64,000 nucleotides of DNA from Phytoseiulus persimilis (GCA_037576195.1 CM075101.1:26040001-26104000); one strand, 5' to 3'; shown: positions 45,516 through 60,791, counted from the stretch's first letter. Notes: generated from the sequence alone by a model not told the origin. Numbers and translations: made by a program.

Positions 45516-46959
45516 AGGACGAATGGATCGGTATCCTCCCTGTTGCCCGTTTGCTGCGAAGCGTTCTGTCCTGATTCCCGGCGAGCGGATTCCCCGTCTG
45601 GACGTCTCCCCCCTCTCCCCAGACGTCTTGGACAAGAGAGAGAGAGAGATAGCGCGTGGGACGATGGGAAACCATTCGGATGAGACTAATTCGGAGGCGT
45701 GTTCAAAAAGTGTGCGGGGCAACGACTTCATCAGCAGCACTCCGAGCCATTTGAGCCGGGTCTCACATTCTTGCTGTCAGCAGCCGGTCTCTCAATCCGC
45801 TCCGCTGCCAACTCTCCTTTTCCCCTTTGTTTGCTCTGAATAATCTCTCCTCTCCCGCGGAACGATCCCAGGCAATGTTCCCTAGCTGCGCCGAAGGAAT
45901 CCGCGGATCGGGAATCGGCTGAGTCCGCGTCAGGAGCTCTCTGATTTTCCGTCGAACGATTCCCAAAGGTTCCGCTAGAGTTCACCATTCAATGATCTGA
46001 TCCGTCAGACGGCTGGTCGACCAGACAGCGCTGGGAGCTGCTTGCTGACTCTGCTGAGAGCGAAGCTTGTGGGAAGTGCTGTATCTCTAAGCAGGTTGAA
46101 ACAACTTCCGCCGGACGCAGGCTCATCGTCCAAATGAACAGACGACCTTTAAGCGTGAAGGCGATGCTGGCCCTTCGAGTTTCACTTCCAGCCCGCGGTC
46201 GATGGTGCCGACGAGATGCGATGGCCTAGATGGCGTCGTTTGTGTGGTGGTGGTCGTCGCCGCCGCGTACGAGTTCCCATCACGAGTCGTGGCCTCGACC
46301 ACACTTGGCTCTCGGGCGGTTTCTTTGCCCGGCCTGAGAGCCTCCGAGCGGGGAAGACTGATCAGGGAATCCGGGACACGGATCGGCCGAACTGACCGTT
46401 GGATCAAAGCTCTTCTCGAGCTTGCGTCCCTCCTTCGGCGACTTTCGCAAGAGCGGTGGGAGGGGCACGACTTTCATTCCATGTACAACGACGATTTTTT
46501 TATTTTCAGGAGCAACCAATGCACCGATCGAAGCTCAAGAATATGCAGTCACCAGCGAGAGGGACGCGCGTTCAGAAAACGGGGAGCCCATCGCAGCAAG
46601 CTAGTGTCCGGGAGGGATTTCCCAATGCACGGAGACGATTTTCCTGCGGACCCGATCGTCAACAAGTGATTCTTCGTGGCGAAGAAAGTACGCCTTGATT
46701 TCAAAAAATCGTTAGTCGAGATTCGCGTTGAAGTTGAATCGAAATTGAATTCTCTCGAATCTCGGGAACCATCTACGCCGTTCGGTTACTTTTGCCGCCG
46801 CCGCCGCCGTCGTCAGTGAGCAGAGTTTGTCCGCCTTTTCATAGAGTGGCGAAGCAAGGTTGTTTGCCTCATTAGATGTTGGAGCCGGTCATTTGGCAAC
46901 GCGGCGGTCCTCGTTGTCGACGTCGTCCTTCGCTTCGCTCTCGTCTGCTGGTTAATCAA

Positions 46960-46992
46960 GCAGCTGCTACTGCTGCTGCTGCTTCTGCTGTT
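46960..46992. repeat. (CTG)n-like trinucleotide tract
   Basis: Imperfect ctg run. Open on several frames (Leu, Ala or Gln), which explains repeat-rich frames on both strands here, but no gene context supports coding. Confidence 0.75.
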
Positions 46993-47786
46993 TCTAGAGT
47001 CCCTTCCTTCATCTTGTTCCTCGTGTTCATCATCGGTCCTGGTCGTTTGATCACATTCGGCCAGCTTGGCTAACAGCGTTGCGCGCGTCCCGAGCACGGC
47101 CCAAGGGCGTCTGTCTTCTTCCATTTCAGACGGGATCACTGAATTATCGATTACTGTGCGTAAGATACGGAATTGATGCGGTCTCAACCGGAGAACGCAT
47201 GATGCTAAGACCGAGCAGTTATGCATGGACCGAGATCTCCAGTAGAACACCAGTTTAGAATGAAGCTCCGTACAATCAAGTCGGGAGAGTCGGAGGGAGC
47301 CGGACAAAAAAAAAATGATGGGGAAGAGAGTGGGAGACTTCGCAGCGAGCCGAGGGAGGGTCGAGAAATGCAGTGCTTACAGAGTTTCGACTCGAACGCC
47401 TAGGGCCAGAACTGTCGAGTCACGACGCAGTCTCCGACCCCTTGTTCCTCGGACTAGCTGTGCCAAGGACGACAGCTTCTCGAACTCACTGGTGACGATT
47501 CGGCACTCGGAAGACACGATTTTGTGAACGGTGAGGACATCCGATGTTCCTGTCACTGCTCGAGCAGCGTCGGCGCGCAGGTCGCAGCTGGCCAGGGAAC
47601 ATCCCGAAGATCTTCGCCTTCGCGCTGAAAATCGGCGAATCGATTCCGCGAACGCCGAAGAGGATCCAGAGAAGGCAGATTCGAAATGGCGGCGCTTTGA
47701 ATGGGATCTTATTTCCACGTTCATCGCTGCAGCGGAGCGAGTCATCCATCCAAGCGCGCGCGCGCAGCCTTGCGGGCAAGAGGCAG

Positions 47787-47809
47787 CCATCCATCTATCC
47801 ATCCATCTC
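47787..47809. repeat. (CATC)n tetranucleotide repeat
   Basis: Tandem catc units with one variant. Confidence 0.8.
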
Positions 47810-50800
47810 TGACATCCCTTTTCCAGTCCAATTACGTGGCGGCACCCCTCCTGGAGTCCTTCCTTGGCGACCATCCTCTGCTGGCTGAGCCACCTTGGCC
47901 TGGTCCTAAAGTTCAGCCGAGCTGGCTCCCAATTTGCATGTTTGGTCACTCAGCCGCTTTCGGGACTGACGCTGCTGACATGCCTCGTTATCAGCACAAC
48001 AGAGCTGTTAGGAGAATATGCGGCACGACACTAGATCGGGCTGCGTGCAAGCAAGCGGGAACCTGCGCGAGGAGGCCTTGGTATCCTCGCTCGAACCCAG
48101 CGGATTGATTCGTGCTCCGGCACCCCAAACGAGAGTTTGCGAGATTCGCGCGGGATTCTCTTCAAAATGACGCGCATATTAATCGGCGAGCCGTCTTCGG
48201 ACCGCAAGGACGCAACGAGAGTTCTGTGTCGGGAGCGTTGTTTCACTCCGCCCTGAGCGGACTCGTGTTCTCGCGTGCTCCTCTAAACGAGGTTCGTTTG
48301 AGCCTTGGTTAGTTGGAGTGCCCCCATCGCGGACGGTTTCTCAACTCTCGCACAAAGAGTACTTTGTGCAACGTTAACCTTTGCGGAGCTTTTGTTTGTT
48401 GAAGCTTAACGCCAGCGGCAGCTAACCGGGGTGAATGGCGGAGCACGCGCAGCGCAGAAAAGCGGAGAAAGATTTGGGACAGTCGATGATATGTACACAC
48501 AGCTACAGACACGCAGCAGTTCGCCCCCGAGCCCGCAACGACCGTTCACCCGACCGTTTCCCGCGTGCCCCCTGTCGTGGCTTCATCGTCCATTCTCCCG
48601 CAAGAGTACGTGACTCGCAATTTAACCTTCCGCCATTTCTCGTTAACCCACTAGTCTGGACCGGTGGGTTCGTTGAATGGTCGCCCGGTGGAAAGACCTC
48701 GACGCTGTCGATTCCGATCCGCTCGCTTGTGCTTACTTCATTTAGAGACCGCTCAATCCTTCTCGCGAGCATTCTATCCCCACACTCCTCTGATACTCGC
48801 TCCGGAACCACCCAAACCGATGTTCGACTTCGCTCTCACAGGTCCTGCTCCTGCCAGCCTTTGTTTACATTACAGGATCGGAGAGAGCTTACCTCCGGTC
48901 CCGTGCAGGACGCAGGGCAGGGCGCAGTCCCAATGGGCTTCTTCTTTAACTATGAGGAAGTCGCTCTGCCGGGCGGCTGGACCGTGAGCACTTGATATGG
49001 AAGAGGTCTCATTCATACCCTGCCTGAACTTCCCTTCTGATCAAGAGGAGCGCTGCAGAACCGCGTCAGAGTTTGGCTCCCGACACGAAGACGCCGAGTC
49101 ATGGCCCCTGATGAAGCCCTGATCCGGGAGCTCGAAGGATAACAACGGAACAGGGGTTCAGGTCCAAGGCCGTGTTGCCGATCAGTTCGGAGCCCGAACC
49201 ACCCCGGATGGCTATGGGGCATCGTCCAGAGGGCTTCGACTGTTTCAAGGAACATCTTCCTCAAGTCTCCGGTGTGCGGCGGTATCGGACGCGCGATGTT
49301 CGTCCGAGCGGGGCGTGAGCGCCGCGAACAAGGCGCCCGTGCCGGCCGGTTTTCTCCACTGGCGAGGGCGTTGTGATCAGATCGGTGGTGGTCGCTTAAT
49401 GATCCCTATCGAGCTTCCCCTTTTTCGTTAGCGGAGGCAAACGACGAAGGAGGCCAGATGTAATGAATGATATGAAATGGAATCATAGGCCAACGACGGC
49501 GAACCCACCCGCCTCGGCCTCAAACTCGCCAGATCCTGGAACCGCTCAAGTTCTCTTACGGCCGAAATAGTGCATCCATCGGTAAATGGCCAAGACATGT
49601 GGAGTTATGCGGAGCACTACCGAGCCAGGAAATTCAATACTTTGGGAGGAACGGCGGCGGGGACGACTCGCTTCGTTATCAGCACTTCTCAAGGTGAATA
49701 TGGGCGGTTGTCGAATCAGGGTCAGACCGTACGGCTGAGCCGTGTGAGAAAGCGGCACGTGGGTCTGGCTGAGCGCGGGCCGAGTGTGGGGCGCGAGAGG
49801 TTTTTGTTGGCTGCTTCCGGTATTTAGTTCCTGTTCTTCCGTTGCTCTTTCGGCCGAACAGCTGGCAAACCGTCAACGATGGGAACAGGATTCCAGCGAG
49901 TCGGTCAGGAAGTGGGGTCGGACGAAAGTGGGGTCGGGAGGGGCGGAGAGAATAAACGTCCGGCGAAGAAGGTATCTCACGCAGGCAGATGAATCGCTGG
50001 GAGCGAGAGAGGCAATCGATGGAGTGCGGCCAGCTGGTCAAAGTATACACACAGCCGGGACCGCCACGAACATCAATGGCTGCAACTACAAACGAACGAG
50101 GCACCGGTTGGCGGAACGGCCTACTAACCGATGCGGGGTGGATAAATATCGGAAGAAGAGCAGGCGGGATGCAAAAGAGATTCCTCGAATGCCTTTTGCT
50201 GCACGGTCCGCGACGACGACAGCGGCTTGCTGCGTAGCTCGCGTTGAGGATGCTGCATCGGATACCGTAACCGGCAGAAACCGTGAGCGGACTCCGATGG
50301 CGGACGAACGGTGAGAACGGTTGTCGCAACGGCGCTCGCAATCAGTCGGGCCGAAAGAGAGCTCGGCCACCCTCTCCAGATCGACTTGGTGGCCTCCGAA
50401 GGCGGCGCTCGCGGCCTGATAGGTGAAGTAAAATGATGCTCCGAGCTGCGATCCATCGCCGTTGCCCTCATCTCCGAACGACAGAATGTTTCACGAGACG
50501 TGATCAACGAGGGCAACCCTGAACGTCATCGCGGGTGTCGTCGTCTGTCCGGAGCCAACTCCATATAAACCCTCACTTCATCCGGAACACGACGCAATCG
50601 AACGCCCGCGGCGGAAACTCACGATTCCCTGAAATAAACGGCGGGAAAGCTCCGTCTCGAGGCGGCGTTTTCGTTCATCGGTGCCATTTTCCAGTTTTGC
50701 TCGCGGATGCTCTTGTCATGGAGGCGCCAAACCGATGCGACCACGACCGTGTGGTCTTATGCAAAGCCGATAAGCTCGCGCTCCGGGCGTGGGTTATGAC

Positions 50801-52994
50801 CAGACTGCATGCAGCAAGCGACGGTATCCATCGAAAGAGAAGAATCAAAGACGGGATCGCGCGGGAACTAATTGCTTGCGTGGTCGCCGTCCATAATCCG
50901 AGCACTGGTAGCGGTCTCGAGCTCGACGGCACCGGCGATGGAAGGACCTGTCCATTTGTGCCTCACGCTACGTCTTTATTAGGAGCTCCGTGCGAAACGC
51001 GGCAGCGAGACAGCTAGCTGGCTGGCTTGCAAAGCTCAGCCAACAGATGGCCCCTCGGGTGCGATGTTAACCCCAACTCCCATCGGAGTCATCGCTCAGA
51101 CCGGATCAGATCCTCGACTCGGTCAGAAGGGCTTGTCTAGGCTTCGGAACAGGGAAGAACCGTTCGTTCCGCACCCCCTTCGTCGAGAACGATCACGGAT
51201 GCTTGTTGGAATCGACGTCTTCGGCGGCTTGGCTCGGGTGCGGGACAAAGGCGTCAAAGGAATGCTCGAAGCCCGGACAGGTTGTGGATAGAATCGCTGA
51301 ACGGGTTGGATTTATGCCGGACTCCGGATCGCACCCGCTGGTCGTGCTTCGGAAGAAGAAGTCGAGCGACGTCGCGGCGGTCCGAGCCTTCTTCTCGAGC
51401 GGGCAGCGTCGAAACGTTTCTTTTCCTCGGCACCCGCCCGACCGGTTTTTTATCCTGTTCGCTGAAGTCCCCACTCTCTCACCCCTCTTGCTCCCAACCT
51501 CGTTTCTGTGATTACAGGGGCGTCAAGGCGTGAGGCGCACGTGAAGCTGGCCGGGCAAAGTGAACGCATTGCAAGAAATGAAGGCGAGACACAACGGAGA
51601 AAAGAGCTCGAAACGGCGACAAAGGAGGCGCACGAGAAGGTAGAAAATTAATTCTGTCGCCGATGCTGTAGCCTGTATATTCCCGCCGTCAACTGCGTCT
51701 CAGGAAAATATTCATGAAGGTGTTTTTCCGGTCCGGAACTTTTCAGTTCCTCGTTCTTCTCTCGTTTGTTCTCCTCGCCGAGGCCGTCGCCAAAAAGCTT
51801 CCTTATCCCTTCCTTCCGGCCGGTCCGAGTTGAAGGAGCAAGGCCGCGGCTGTGATCGCCAGTGTTAGTGAGTGTTCTCGGCGGGAAGAGGGGAATCATC
51901 GCTGGCGGAAGAGATTCCTCGAATTCCTGGACGCGAACTGGTTTCTTGCTTTATATTGCTCGCGGAATAGATCAATACCGACATGAGAATCATTCACACT
52001 TGAACGGGCTGCGAGGTTGGCTTGAAGCGGAGATTCCTGAGACGCGAGTTGGCATGCCCACGAGATTGACTTGAGGCTTTCCGTCGCCGGAGAACTCACG
52101 CTAGAAGCGAGAAGTTATCGCCCCGGAGATCCAACATCCAAGATGCGGCGATCACGTTCTCACATTATCTCCTAACTCACTCACTCACTCCTGTTCCCTC
52201 TCCTCGCTCGTCTTCGACGCAGTTGTGACGAACGAGGCGTCTTTTGGAACCACCCAACGATTTCGAACGCTCGGCTATTGATCACGGCTGCGACTCTTAC
52301 CTCGTTTGTGAAGAGAAGTCTCCTCTTGAGAGATTCCCGAGGGCGCATCGCTTAGGGCTTCACTCCAAAACGTGGCTGAAACCAGCACGAATAGGACATG
52401 CCACGAGTGAGAGAGAGCCATGTTCTACAACGTCGGCCGGACGGTCCGAGTTTTCCTCACGGTCGTTGTTTCGAGCTGACGTTAAACGGAGTCGAAGCAA
52501 AGCGCAGGTGAACCGAGCTGAAGCCGAACCGAGGTTGAACTAAAGCCGAAACGGTTCTTCGAGCAGCGGCCGGCGGAGCTCTTCTGGAATGGAACATTGT
52601 TCTAATATTAGACAGCGTTGTAGGAGTAGTTAGCGGGAAGAGCGAATTCGCGGACTCATTTCCTCATTATGACAAATGATTTCCTGGATTGATTCTATCG
52701 TTGGGAAACTCGCCGGAGTCAGGACTAACAGTTTGCTCGAATATTCAAAATGAGGATCGGCAGGTGCCAACAGCAGTGGCGGAGACGTGCTAGAACCTCA
52801 GCTCCGGCACTCGCCCTTCTGCTCGTTAACCCTAAAAACCTCTCCGGGAGAGCACTTCGATTATTTTCTTCGATCGTTCCTGTCTTGTTCGCTGCGTTTT
52901 CTTCTGTCTCCAGCCCTCGCTCCCTCCCCTGCCACGTTCTTCCCGACTCTCCCCGCAATGGGCCTGCGCCTCAACCCTCTTCCCTCGGGGGGAA

Positions 52995-53007
52995 GGGGGG
53001 GGGGGGG
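52995..53007. repeat. G homopolymer, 13 bases
   Basis: G run immediately after ggggggaa; the flanks are C/T-rich. Confidence 0.85.
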
Positions 53008-56000
53008 CTCTCCTCTCCCCGCCCCGCTTCTCTCTCCGCGTTCATTCCATCGTTCATTCGTCGGTAGCTCATCCTCTTCTTTTGCGGAACAGGCAAGAGC
53101 GGTCGAAGACGCACATGCGGCTGACTTCGGTTTCGATTGCGCGTCTTCCTTCTTTGAATGCAGCCCGCGCCGAATTCTCCTCAGACGAATCCATTCATTT
53201 CTCCCGCTAGTATCCACCAACTCATTCTCTGGAATGAATGGAATCCCTCAAGATCCGCCAAATCTAACCAGAGGGATTTTCGTGTTTCTGTACCGTTCAT
53301 GAGCTACTGCGCCCACACTCAGTCTTGTCGACCAGCCTGGGTTCGTGTATTCCTAGAGCGCTGCGAGGTCCAGGCACCTGCTGCTGTTGGTTATTGATTT
53401 CCTTAGGGAACAGTCGAGCACCTCGCTTAGTAGGTGAGGGAGGTCGTTATTGATCTCTTTATTCATTAATCACTTCCTGAGAAAATTCCTCTCCAGCAGC
53501 GATTCGCAAATTATTCGATTGGAGACCGCCTTCGAGCGGCCCAAGAGCGTAGCCGCTATTGTATTCATCGCTGAACAACTTTTCCCAGCTCAACATGCTG
53601 ACACTATCATTAGCCGGCCTTTCGAGCGAAGTTCGCGTGAGTAGGGCTGAGAAGGAATCCCCCCGGAGGACTGATTCTCACTCAGAGATGAATCGCCCTA
53701 TCTGAAGTCGGGATCCCGTCCGGATCGGGAAACACTGAATACGGTGGGAATCCTGTCAAGTCTGCGGACCGCTTGCTCAGCCTCGTAGTAGGCGCAATAA
53801 CGAGCTTGTCACTCAGACTGTCCACGTTAAGCCGATAGCGTATTGGATCCCTAAAATTGGAATGTTCCCTGATATTTGCTCCGGCTCTGATTCGTTCCTT
53901 TCCGTCTTTTCAGACCGAATCCGAAGCTAATATCCAGCGCGCCTATCCCGTTGATTGACATGTCGCACAGCGTGCCTTCCCACATTCCATCCTGTTGTAT
54001 CTTTTCAGTTGTCCTGGCTTCGGAGCTTGACTCCTTTTCGGAATGAGGGAGCTACTTCTGCATTGAATGCTGGGGGCCGCATACTGTTTTTCGATCTTTT
54101 CGAGCGTTTTTCGAGACAAAAGCTAACATAGCTAACGTGCCCGTCCCTACGCTCGACTGTCATCATGGGGTGCCCGACGATTGGGTACGAGTGACCGATT
54201 CTGTCGCTTTCTGTGATATGAGCGATAGCTTTTCGATCCTCTCGTAAAATATTGGTTCATGAAGGGGTGTCTGACAATCAGGAAAATTCCCTCAGAATAA
54301 AGGAATGGGGTGGGACTGATCGAGCGATTCCACCCTGGTTAGCTCTTAGCGCCATTTTGATGAGAAGGGTCGCCCTCGCCTGACTTTGACTTTTTGAGAA
54401 GACCCGCACCTCGAACTCCACAAGAGCGAAATCACGGCATTGTAACAGTGATGACCCTGACTATGCTCCGCTACAGCTGGTCGTCCCATTATCGCTGAGT
54501 GGGGTGTGTGGCGTCTGAACGCAGGGAGTCTCTCCTTATTTTTTCGAGGAATGTTTCCGCGTTCGTGCCGTCGCATAACTCGACTCTCTGCCCTCGCGCC
54601 CGCCTGCCCTACACACGCCTGCCTATTCCCAAAGACATTTTTGTGGCGGCAGCGTGTTCACCGCTTGTGTTACAGCCATCTCTAGATTGCGTGACGTTCA
54701 TCACCGACGACGTCGCGACATTTGTTCTGGAAGAGGCCGTGCGGTTCACTGCTGCCAAAAAGCATCATCATTCCGTCGATAGCTTGTCTCCTCAGGAGCG
54801 CATACACGACCATGAGTGTAATCATCCTTCGTGGACCACAGAGAACCAGGAGGGAACCTCGACTCATATGGTCTTCCAGGTTGGCAACGCATCGTGCGTA
54901 GAGATGTATTTCCCTATCACGGCGTTACGGAAAATTCATCTCGTGATTCCGTTTTACGGAAAACGATCCCAGCCAGGTTCACACCCCAGATGTCCTTGAT
55001 GTAGGGATATTGATTATGTCTCGTATTACCAGATGCCCAAATATCTCAGCGAAGTTATTTGGAATAATTCATGCATGAAACATCATCTATGTTTCACGAG
55101 ATTTCTTTCCCATGATCCTGTATGACGGGTTTTATTCTCCGTAACGCCTTAATACGGCGAAGTTCCGTAATCCGTAATTCGGAAATACATGTCTAAATCG
55201 TGCGGCTCAATTTTCCTCTTCTGTTTCAGGACAAGTGTCTCCCGACGGAAGCCAATTACCGCATCAAGCCACACGACGGAAACTTGTGAGCACGTCATTG
55301 CTAGAATCACCGCTCTCAGGCAAGCTTCTCCCTCGGCCGCGCTCCCTCCCGGAACTGTCACAGGAGGGCCCCCGGCGAATGGCCGCGGGAGATTTATGAA
55401 GTGCGTTCGACATCGCAGCGGAAGTTAGTTTTAATTACCTACAAATTAACAAGCTTCGCGCACTTTCTGGAGAACGCGTGCACTTTCCACGGAAGAGTCT
55501 TCGGACGGTCCTCGCACAGGTATGACGCTGCTCTCAGTGGTGCCTTCAATCGAAAGTTGGATGGGAGAATTTCCCGATGTCTTCCAGGATCATTAGCAGG
55601 GTGCAGTGTCGTGAGCGTCTCCAAGGGGTAGTGCCGAGGCTGAATGAGGGGACCCGTCTTTTTTTTTCTTGATCGGGGTTGAGGGCGCGCCTCTAAACAG
55701 TGCTCCGAACAGATTTAGCGCAACAGACACCGGGCCCTCATCTGCTCGGGGAGCGGGAGAATTTCCCGAACAGTTTGTGGGCTGTTTCCCTGATGTTATT
55801 CGCGGGAGTCGGATCGAATTAATCAAACGTTCTAAAGAAGCCAACTCGAACAGAATCGAGTCCTCTCTGAGTTAATCCCGTTTCTCACAAACAAGTCTCA
55901 CTCGCCGTCGACCGCGCCGAGAGCGGCGGCAAGAGCAACGGGAGCGGCGATGACGAAGCTCTTAATTCCACCGAAACCCCCTCCGTATTGTTCTAATCAG

Positions 56001-59000
56001 GCGAATTTCTTCTGATTGCGCGCTATTGCTCGGCAATACCCTTCGCATCCTTCCCCATCGTCGCCCCCTCCCGCCACTTCGTTGCTCCCATAACAGCCCA
56101 GCCACTCCAAACGCCTCGACTTGAGTGACTCATCTTTCCTGCGATTCGGAAGTTGACACCGTTGAACCGCTACAATCGACTCGATTTCGGAGAACGAGTG
56201 ATGGTGAAATTCTCAGACAGGCCGACTGCCCGTCATGATGTACTTCAAATGGAACGCATTCCCAGGATTTGCTCTCCTGGCACAAGCTGCTCGTTCTCCT
56301 TGCCTCGAAAGACGTTGAGCTCCGAGGGTTCCCACGAGGTGGAACGATCCGCCCGCTGGGAATCCGAACAGCTCTGGCGGCGAGATTTCTTCAACTCAAT
56401 TGAGCATACGAATATCCGGAAGGCGGTTCGGGGCCGACGCACGTGGTGAGAGCAGGCGAAGACGGAGGGAATAAGGCATCAAACACGCAGGTTTCGCCGC
56501 GGAGAAACGTCCGTATCCCCTTGCTCTGTTCGAGCTATATGAATATGGCAGAGCTCGGAAAAAGCGAATCTCCTGAGCTCGGCTCTGAGGACCACCGACT
56601 AGGTAGTGGAAGAAGGGAGCGCATGTCGGAGCTTTGGCTGTTGGGGATTCAAAATCCCGCTCGAGGGCCAAACTCATCCCAAACCGCTTAGACAGCTTAA
56701 CAACTTTTGCAGCAGTGGTTTATTTCTTCCCCTCGGGGGCACCGTGTAGGAAACGCGTTTTTGCCCTCTCCGGCCCAATACTTTCAATCCAATAAGGCTG
56801 CAGAAGCCTCTAATAAGCGATGTGAGATGAACACCGTGACATCGAGGGGAGGCGGAACGAGGAAGCACTGGAGGGTCGACGGAGGAAACTGCGGAAGCTT
56901 GTCGCAGCAAAACCGTCGAGGAAAGATCATCGGACCCCTCTCGAGCCGAAATTGCTTTTGGGTCAGGATTTCATTTGATTTAGAACGACAGCCAAACTGG
57001 CGGAGGAGGCAGCAGAGCAATCGCACCCTGCTCGCAGAGGATATCTCAGAGATTGAGTCGCGCGAGAGACGGCGCGAAAGAGCGGAAGACAGGACGTTGA
57101 GGGAGCAAGGGAAAAACCGGCTCAGATCAGTCCGATTCACGGCGGCGGAGAATTTCTCTGAGATTACTCGGATTAATTGGATCCTTCATCTGAGAGTCCC
57201 AGAGAAACCGTTACTGCTTACAAGTTAGTCAGCCCCTCCTCCCCCGTTGACAATGGCTATGGAGTCTTAGTTCATGGAGCGGTAAGGACACGTGTTCGCG
57301 GTCTGCGTTGAGCCACTGGGGATTGACTCGGAGTCACGATTCATTCTGCCCAAGAGAATTCAGGCGAAGGGAACGAAGGGATTGCCAGTCGAGCTTTCCA
57401 GAAGTGACCCGGTCCGGAGGCTCCGAGTCACTCATCAGCAGAGGAGGGGAGTTTCCGCCACTATGGAAGAAAGTCCAAATTTTATTCCCTCTCCTCTGTC
57501 GGAAGTAATGTTTGGGAGTGATGAGTTTCTCACAAACCGGAGGAGCTAAACACGCTTTTTCAGACTAGCTTTCCTCCCAATCTGTCTGGCCCGGGCCTGT
57601 TCTCGTTCAAACTTCGTTCAACAAATAATGCCTGAACTCCCGGTATACCTTTTATCAGGTACCCTCGTGGTACGGCAGTACCATGTGTGAATAGAAACGG
57701 GATCCCAGGGATTGTTGGGGTCGCCGCAGAACACCTAGACCTCTGCGAGTAATCGAAGACATGGTATCGCCACGCAGACCGCTGGTGGACCCTGGTTCTC
57801 GAGTGGCTCGGACAGTTCCCCGTTGTAATTAAGATTCGCTGAGCCAAGCACGCTGCCGTCGTCGAAGAGTTTCCGAAGAGACGGGGAACCAAAAAGAAAT
57901 TTCCTCGGGCTTTTGACTTGATTGACCCTCTCAGCCGACTGGTTCAGCGTATTTTCGAGTGAACCGCCGCGCTGTCAAAGTGTCAAGATTCCGAAAAACT
58001 CGTGAACACGGGGTCTTGGTCATGATGATTCAGTTTTCGATTGAGATATGTAAGACCGCCCGGTATCCGAGACCGTGCGCGTCGACCTCGCTCATGTCCG
58101 ACGACGACGACGACCTAATCTCATTTGTTCGCGACGAAATCCGTTTGCTCACAGCTCGCTGGCAAGCTGGCAAAGCTGACGACAGAACAAACGAGCGAAT
58201 GAATGGACACACAGACCCGGCGGGGCAAGCGAGCTCCGTGTCAACTAACGACAGCCCTAAAAGTAACAAGCGAAGAGCCCCGAACCTCCTCTGAGAACAA
58301 CTCTGAAACGAACCGAGCTTCTCGCCGTGCCGATGAAGAGCAGCGAGAGGACAGGGCCTGCCGCAACGGTTCTCCGGTAACGGAGGGATGAGTCGGGACG
58401 AAGGGCATCGCAAACCGCCGAATGAGTTGATGTGCGCGCGGGTAATTTCATACCTGGATGCACCGGGCGGCAAATGACGCGCAGACTCAGTTTCGGAGCA
58501 CAAGTAATTGGATTCTCGAGCGGACCACTTGGTGAGCGTACGCGACGCGGCACCAACAAACATCAACGCTTTCGGGAATATGAGACGCGCGGCTAGTGCC
58601 TCATGGATGTCTTCCGTGCCGTCATGCCATTCTTCGGCATGCGAACGCGACTCTTACTCGAGGCAGTTATCTGGGTTCTCGGACGAGGCGACCGTTTGTG
58701 ACTCCCGAGCACTGGCTCTGTTGCGGTTCGTTAGAAAGGGAGAACAATCGAGAGGTCGGAAGCGAAGCAAGGAGCGCGAACACCGCCCCTTTCAGAGATT
58801 CCTGTGTCTGCAGCCCTCTGCTCAGATAATTTCGAGGACGATGAGCTTGCGAAGTCTTTCCGCCGCGTCATTCAACTCGGTAGGTGCAGGTAGGTATCGG
58901 AGTTGGGCCTCAATGTTTCACTCAGGTCCTAGCCCGTTGTTAGTCGAACTCTCGATTTGTACGCTCTTAGGGCAACGTTCTCAAAAAGGCCATACCTGAT

Positions 59001-60791
59001 ATACAGGTCGAGAAAAAAGTGCCCCTGATTTGAGACAGCCCTTTGCCCCCAACAGTGCACTCTGGAAGACCAATTGAAATCCCGCAGGAGAATTAATGGA
59101 CGGGTTGTCGACGTTGCGGCGGCGGCGGGAGGTAATTGAAGGCAAATGTGTTTGTCGACAACGCGCACCTGTGAAAGCAGACCTGACACGCGAATGCGAG
59201 GCACGGGAAATAGCGGCCACGCGGAGCTTCTGGAACAACGACAATTTCGTCTGAAACGAGGAAACAATTTCGGGTGCGAGGGCGTCGGTCTGTTCGTTCG
59301 TTTGTCTGTCCGTCTGACGGTTTTCACCTCCCTGTGGGTCCCCGGGACTGTTTGCAAGCACGAAGAGTCGAGCGGCTGCTGCTCGTCGATTCTCCAGGCG
59401 GACGAGAGTAGAGCATTCCAATATTTCTCCTTTCTCCGAACGTGGAAGTGAAGACGAAAAGAAAACACCTCGTGTTGACCTTTCAATTGGAAGAGTCCGC
59501 GGGGCACACGGGACGGAGTTCCGCTCGGAGGAATTGTCAGAGAGCGCAACCTCATTTTCGGCTGCAGTCCTTTCGTTCTGGGCCCTTCGTCCTGGAATGA
59601 ATTTCCGTTCCACCTATTCCAGCCGTCGATGGGTCCTTTCGACCCCTTTGAAGATATTGTCCCGCCGTCGAGGGACTTCGATCGTGATTCGCTCCTCGGC
59701 GCATCGGATCTCTTTCCGGAGCTGGTCCGATCATTTTTTCAGATTCTCCTCTTTGTTCGAAGATGTCTACCCAAGCGAAGCATTTTCTCTCCGCTCTTCC
59801 CGGGGCGGATCTGACAGTTTGAGTCCCCTCGAGCCCGAACCGCGGTCTCTCGCCAGCTCGAAAAAAATCCTCGCACAGCAAGCACATTCATGTCCGGTCG
59901 GCTGTTGATTTCTCGATACGAAGACTCTGCGCAGTGCCTCTGAAAATAGTCCTGCGTTCCAGGTCTCCGAGGTACGCGGTACCATGCTTCGGAGAGCTCA
60001 GAGATCGAATCGCAGAGGCCAGGAGACTTCCGAGATATCTTCAATGAGTTCAGCTCTCGGAAAGAGAATCCATGAAGTTCCGAAATTTCGGCCGCTCTCC
60101 CGAGTCGTCCTTTCAGTCGCCAACTACGAGACGTCGTAGTTGAGCAAGAATATCACGGAGGCTAACTGGAATGGCGGGAATCTCGAAACGCCAACGATGT
60201 TATAAATTGTGTGGCGTCAAAAAGAAGATGAGAAAGATCGGAACGGGAAAGGGAACGCAGGCCGTCTTGGAGGAAAAAAAATTATTTCCCGGAAGAAGTC
60301 AATCTTCGAAAGTGAGGTGCTGACCCAGAGAATCGCCTCGAGCGTTTCAAAGTGCCGAAACGGACGAGCGAATGGAGGGACGGGAGAAAAATGTCCGCGT
60401 GAACCAGAGAAAGAACTCACTCAATGTTTTGGGTGGTGTCACATCCCCGAAGTGCGGATTTGTCGTTGCGGCGCTTTTTATTATTCAAACATTTCGAATC
60501 CAACCGAGGAGCTCGACTGTCGGCGCATAAAGACTTCCATACGCGTGACCTCGACAGTTTGACCCGAGGCGGACGAATTCGAGAGAAAATATGGCGACGG
60601 AATCACGTCAGTTCTATTGAGGGCCGACATTGTAGCCCGACAGAAGCCATCTGAATACGGACGACTGATCCGCTAATCACCGAAACCCTATGCGCGCTTT
60701 TCCGATCACTCGTGAGAAACATGTAAATATGTACCACGGATCTGAGTATCCTGTTGTTGATGGGCGGAACGCTCTGTGCTCATTCAGGGGA

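Noticed and set aside
49679..50341. Minus-strand 220-codon frame
   Set aside because: Overlaps an equally open 176-codon plus frame (49784-50314). Neither shows a domain or gene context.
54499..54999. Plus-strand 166-codon frame with a cysteine- and histidine-containing second half
   Set aside because: Somewhat protein-like, but there is no signal peptide, domain, promoter or polyA signal, and the minus strand is open over part of it.
58929..59613. Two overlapping minus frames of about 210 codons
   Set aside because: They overlap each other in different frames and a plus frame is open too. No recognisable motif.
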